DNA of 9,766 nt from JAJKIP01 sp040509055 (GTDB lineage Bacteria > Bacteroidota > Bacteroidia > Chitinophagales > Chitinophagaceae). The stretch's first letter is position 1, and every line of letters starts with the position of its first letter. The translations under genes were made by a program, and so were the position numbers. The stretch spans positions 1 to 9,766 of the forward strand of contig JBEVLT010000005.1 in assembly GCA_040509055.1 (NCBI GenBank), read 5' to 3'. Shown here in pieces: positions 7,148-9,766 of this stretch. The notes under the pieces were generated by a model, which was not told the DNA's origin, did no database searches, and was given only the letters and a program-made list of their open reading frames with translations.

Positions 7148-8659
7148 TTAGTCGGCAGGCATCAGCGACAAAGGTTTTGACTGGATCTGTATCGGCTTTG
7201 CGCTTCGCGGCTGGTACTGCAGCCCGGGCACTTCCGGCCCTTTGTACATCGCCCGCTTCAGTTCTTTGGGCGAGTGATGATGGTGTGCACGCAGGAATTG
7301 CCGCCCGATCTTCATCGCGCCCAGCATCATGCGGAAGTATTTCAGCGACCACACGGAAGGCAGCGTTCGCTGCGTGGTCTTTTTCGCCCGCGACAGGTTC
7401 AGGATGGTACGGGCATAGAGCCGCAGCAACTGGCGATAATACTGCTTCAGGGGCATCTTTGTCGGCAGCACGGAGTGCGAGAGGTCCCAGAGGCCATGCG
7501 CTTCGCGGGGTACGATCGCCTGGTCCTTGTACTCATTCCAGATGAGTGTGCCGGGCAGCGGGGTCAGCGGCGAGATATTGACATAATACAATCCTGTCTC
7601 TTCGATAAACTGCCACAGCCGCTCCCAGTCTTCCTTGGAATATTCGGGGTTGGGTATCAGCGAGCCGTAGGTATCGATATTGTATTTCTTCAGCATGGCC
7701 ACGGCTTCCCTGTTATAATTCACGGTCGATTCCTTGTGCATGGAGTCGAGCTCGGAATTGGTGGCCGCCTCCAGCCCGATGAAAACCGCGCTCAGCCCCA
7801 ATTCGGACCATTCGGCCACGATCTCTTCGTTTTCCGAAATAAAATCGGCGCGGGCATAGATCAGGAACTTTTTGCGGATGTTCCGCTCCTTCATCAGGTC
7901 GGCCAGCTTGCGCAGCCGCGATTTATTGATAAGAAAAATATCGTCCACGATGTACACGTCTTCCGATTCGATCTGCTCCAGCTCTTTTACGATCGACTCC
8001 GGGCTGCGTGAATACGGAAGGCCGTCGGTAATGCGCCAGGTGTAACAGAAATTGCATTTGTACCAGCAGCCCCAGGTAGTCTTCATGGTGGCTACGGGCT
8101 GGTGCTGCAGGTAATAGTAATGGTGCCGCAGGTGGGCTACCAGTTCCCGCCGCGGCAGCGGCAGGTCGTCGGCTTTGGGCATATAGGCTTTCCCCTCGGT
8201 CAATTCCACTTCACCGGGACCTACGGGAAAGGCCAGCCCGGCAATATTGCGCAGCGACCGGCCGTTTTCGATGGCTTGGATGATCTCGGGCATCAGCGTG
8301 GTGCCATCGCCCCTGACGATGCAATCGATGGCCGGGTCGGCAAAATCTTCCGGCACCTGCGAGGCCTGCACACCGCCCGCGATGGTGACGCAGGCCGGGT
8401 TCCACAGCTTTGTTTTCCGGCAGATCCGGATCACCTCGTTCACCCCGGTGATATAGCAGCTGGTGCCCACGATATCGGGTTTGAATTTTCTCAGCCGCTT
8501 CTCCAGGCCCTTTTCAATGATCATGTCCATGATCTGTACTTCATGCTCCGGCGGGATGGCCGCTGCTGCATACTCCAGCTCCAGCGGTTCGCAGATCATG
8601 ATGTGTTTGAGCCCGATGGTATGAGGCGGAACAGGTGGTCGGATAAGAAGTATTTTCAT
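7148..8659 (-). CDS. B12-binding-domain radical SAM protein
   Basis: A 503-residue protein. The N-terminal part (about residues 1-135) has the Rossmann-like pattern of a B12-binding domain: MKILLIRPP at the start, KPDIVGTSCYI, AGGVQAS, then CIVRGDGTTLMPEI. The radical SAM core follows with GCWYKCNFCY (197-206), where Cys198, Cys202 and Cys205 bind the [4Fe-4S] cluster and SAM. Further core elements are YIVDDIFLI (236-244), FIGLEAAT (293-300) and PLTPLPGT (364-371). Enzymes of this architecture methylate unactivated carbons or do other radical chemistry; lipid-acting relatives include the hopanoid Hpn proteins. A C-terminal extension of over 100 residues is basic and holds a run of four histidines (459-462). 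The start ATG lies 20 nt after the upstream gene's stop, and the oxoamine synthase begins 11 nt downstream. The substrate is not readable from sequence; a lipid chain is inferred from the operon. Confidence 0.85.
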   Translation of the reverse strand: MKILLIRPPVPPHTIGLKHIMICEPLELEYAAAAIPPEHEVQIMDMIIEKGLEKRLRKFKPDIVGTSCYITGVNEVIRICRKTKLWNPACVTIAGGVQASQVPEDFADPAIDCIVRGDGTTLMPEIIQAIENGRSLRNIAGLAFPVGPGEVELTEGKAYMPKADDLPLPRRELVAHLRHHYYYLQHQPVATMKTTWGCWYKCNFCYTWRITDGLPYSRSPESIVKELEQIESEDVYIVDDIFLINKSRLRKLADLMKERNIRKKFLIYARADFISENEEIVAEWSELGLSAVFIGLEAATNSELDSMHKESTVNYNREAVAMLKKYNIDTYGSLIPNPEYSKEDWERLWQFIEETGLYYVNISPLTPLPGTLIWNEYKDQAIVPREAHGLWDLSHSVLPTKMPLKQYYRQLLRLYARTILNLSRAKKTTQRTLPSVWSLKYFRMMLGAMKIGRQFLRAHHHHSPKELKRAMYKGPEVPGLQYQPRSAKPIQIQSKPLSLMPAD

Positions 8660-8679
8660 ACAACAGGTTTGATAAAGAA

Positions 8680-9766
8680 TTATACAATGCCCGGTGTGAT
8701 CCGGTGCCGGATATGATTTCGATAATGGAGGTTGACCCCGGCAACGAACACCCGCATCAGTGCATCCATTTTGAACGGGCTGCCGGATAAGCGCTTCAGG
8801 ATATTCAACGGCCGGAACAGCTCTTCATACAGCTTCCAGTAGTTCTTCTGCAGGTCTTCCGGTTTTATATTTTTGGGTTTGTACACCACCTGCCCGCCGC
8901 TGTACCGGTTAAAATCGCGGTTGATGATCCGGTTCTCGCTTTCCATCTCGTTGTACATGGGTGTGCCGGGTACCGGCGTCAGGATATGCACACGGGGCAC
9001 AGAGATGCGGTTGTGCATGATGAACTCATAGGTTTTTTCGAAAACGGAATTGTCGTCGCCGTCCATACCGATGATCATTTCGGTAGATACGTCGATGCCC
9101 TGGCGGCGGATCGCATTCAGCGACTCCCTGTATTTTTCCGGGTGGTTGAATCCTTTATCGATCCATGCGAGGCTGGAGGTATTCACCGATTCGATGCCGA
9201 ACGATAGCAGCCTGCACCCGCTTTTATAAGCCAGCCGCAGCATATCCGGTTTGTCGGCGATATGAATGCTGCACTGGCTGATCCAGATGATCTTTTCCGG
9301 TATCAGCGCCGTCATCAGCTCTTCGAAATACTTCCAGTCCACGCCGATATTGTCGTCGATAAACGCAATGAACCGGCTGCCGGACTTTTTAGCGGCCCGC
9401 ACATCCCGGATCACCTGGTCCACAGGCCGCTTGCGATAACTGCGTTCGAAAAAGGACTGGATGGAGCAGAAGCTGCAGGGAAAGGGACAGCCCCGCGTGG
9501 CCTGCACCGGCCGCCAGAAACCGAGCTTGGACCGGTTCATCAGGTCATACCGTGGCAATGGCAGTGTATTGATGTCCGGCCGCTTTTCCATTTTGTATAC
9601 CTGCTGCAGCCTGCCGTTCCTGAAATCGTCCAGCACCCGCGGCCAGGTTTCTTCCGCCTCGCCGGTAACCAGGGCGTCGGCGTGATCCAGCGTCCACTCC
9701 GGCTTGCACAGGCTGGCGGCCATGCCGCCGATTACCACCGGCACTTTTCTTTTGCGAAATTCATCG
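8680..9766 (-). CDS. Second B12-binding-domain radical SAM protein, 5' partial
   Basis: The first gene of the operon seen here; its start and most of the B12-binding domain lie beyond the right edge. The frame is open to the last base (a GTG at 9742-9744 is internal), leaving 361 residues. The visible N-terminus, VPVVIGGMAASLCKPEW then ADALVTGEAEETW, is the end of a B12-binding domain. The motif GCPFPCSFC (cysteine codons from 9487-9489 to 9466-9468) is the CxxxCxxC cluster site, followed by FIAFIDDNIGVDW, LLSFGIESVN, EMIIGMDGDD and ILTPVPGTPMYNE of the radical SAM barrel. It differs clearly from its neighbour, so the pair is not a recent duplication. The short C-terminal tail ends soon after the core. 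Its role is probably in the same lipid modification; the substrate is unknown. Confidence 0.84.
   Translation of the reverse strand, partial: DEFRKRKVPVVIGGMAASLCKPEWTLDHADALVTGEAEETWPRVLDDFRNGRLQQVYKMEKRPDINTLPLPRYDLMNRSKLGFWRPVQATRGCPFPCSFCSIQSFFERSYRKRPVDQVIRDVRAAKKSGSRFIAFIDDNIGVDWKYFEELMTALIPEKIIWISQCSIHIADKPDMLRLAYKSGCRLLSFGIESVNTSSLAWIDKGFNHPEKYRESLNAIRRQGIDVSTEMIIGMDGDDNSVFEKTYEFIMHNRISVPRVHILTPVPGTPMYNEMESENRIINRDFNRYSGGQVVYKPKNIKPEDLQKNYWKLYEELFRPLNILKRLSGSPFKMDALMRVFVAGVNLHYRNHIRHRITPGIV

Noticed and set aside
7137..7352. 72-codon N-terminal extension of the oxoamine synthase reading frame
   Set aside because: It lies entirely in or against the end of the upstream radical SAM gene in another frame, and its Ala/Arg-rich translation does not resemble the family. 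The ATG at 7136 gives the expected layout.

Overview
The window looks like a Bacteroidota chromosome, most likely from the Chitinophagaceae/Cytophagales side of the phylum. The reasons are weak or absent Shine-Dalgarno sequences, a tightly packed lipid operon of sphingolipid/sulfonolipid type, and a secreted astacin-like protease with tandem beta-rich C-terminal domains. The taxonomic call is inference; no rRNA or marker gene is present.

Layout: positions 3-1325 (+) hold the 3' part of an AT-rich, astacin-type zinc metalloprotease gene. It converges on a seven-gene minus-strand operon that fills the rest of the window (1391-9766) with almost no intergenic DNA. In transcription order the operon encodes: a B12-domain radical SAM protein (5' end outside the window); a second B12-domain radical SAM protein; an alpha-oxoamine synthase (serine palmitoyltransferase / cysteate acyltransferase type); a FemAB/GNAT-like acyltransferase; a cytochrome P450; a short-chain dehydrogenase resembling 3-ketodihydrosphingosine reductase (KDSR); and a second, YghO-like GNAT acyltransferase. 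The junctions are 20, 11 and 9 nt gaps, an 8-nt overlap, a 1-nt gap and a 4-nt ATGA overlap, so this is almost certainly one transcript with translational coupling.

Proposed logic: the oxoamine synthase condenses an amino acid (serine or cysteate) with a fatty acyl thioester to give a 3-keto long-chain base. The KDSR-like reductase reduces the ketone, and one of the two GNAT-fold enzymes N-acylates the amine to a ceramide or N-acyl-capnine. The P450 and the two radical SAM proteins are extra tailoring enzymes that a plain sphingolipid pathway does not need. This suggests an unusual modified sphingolipid or sulfonolipid (hydroxylated, methylated, cyclised or cross-linked). Family assignments are read from the sequence; the final product is inference.
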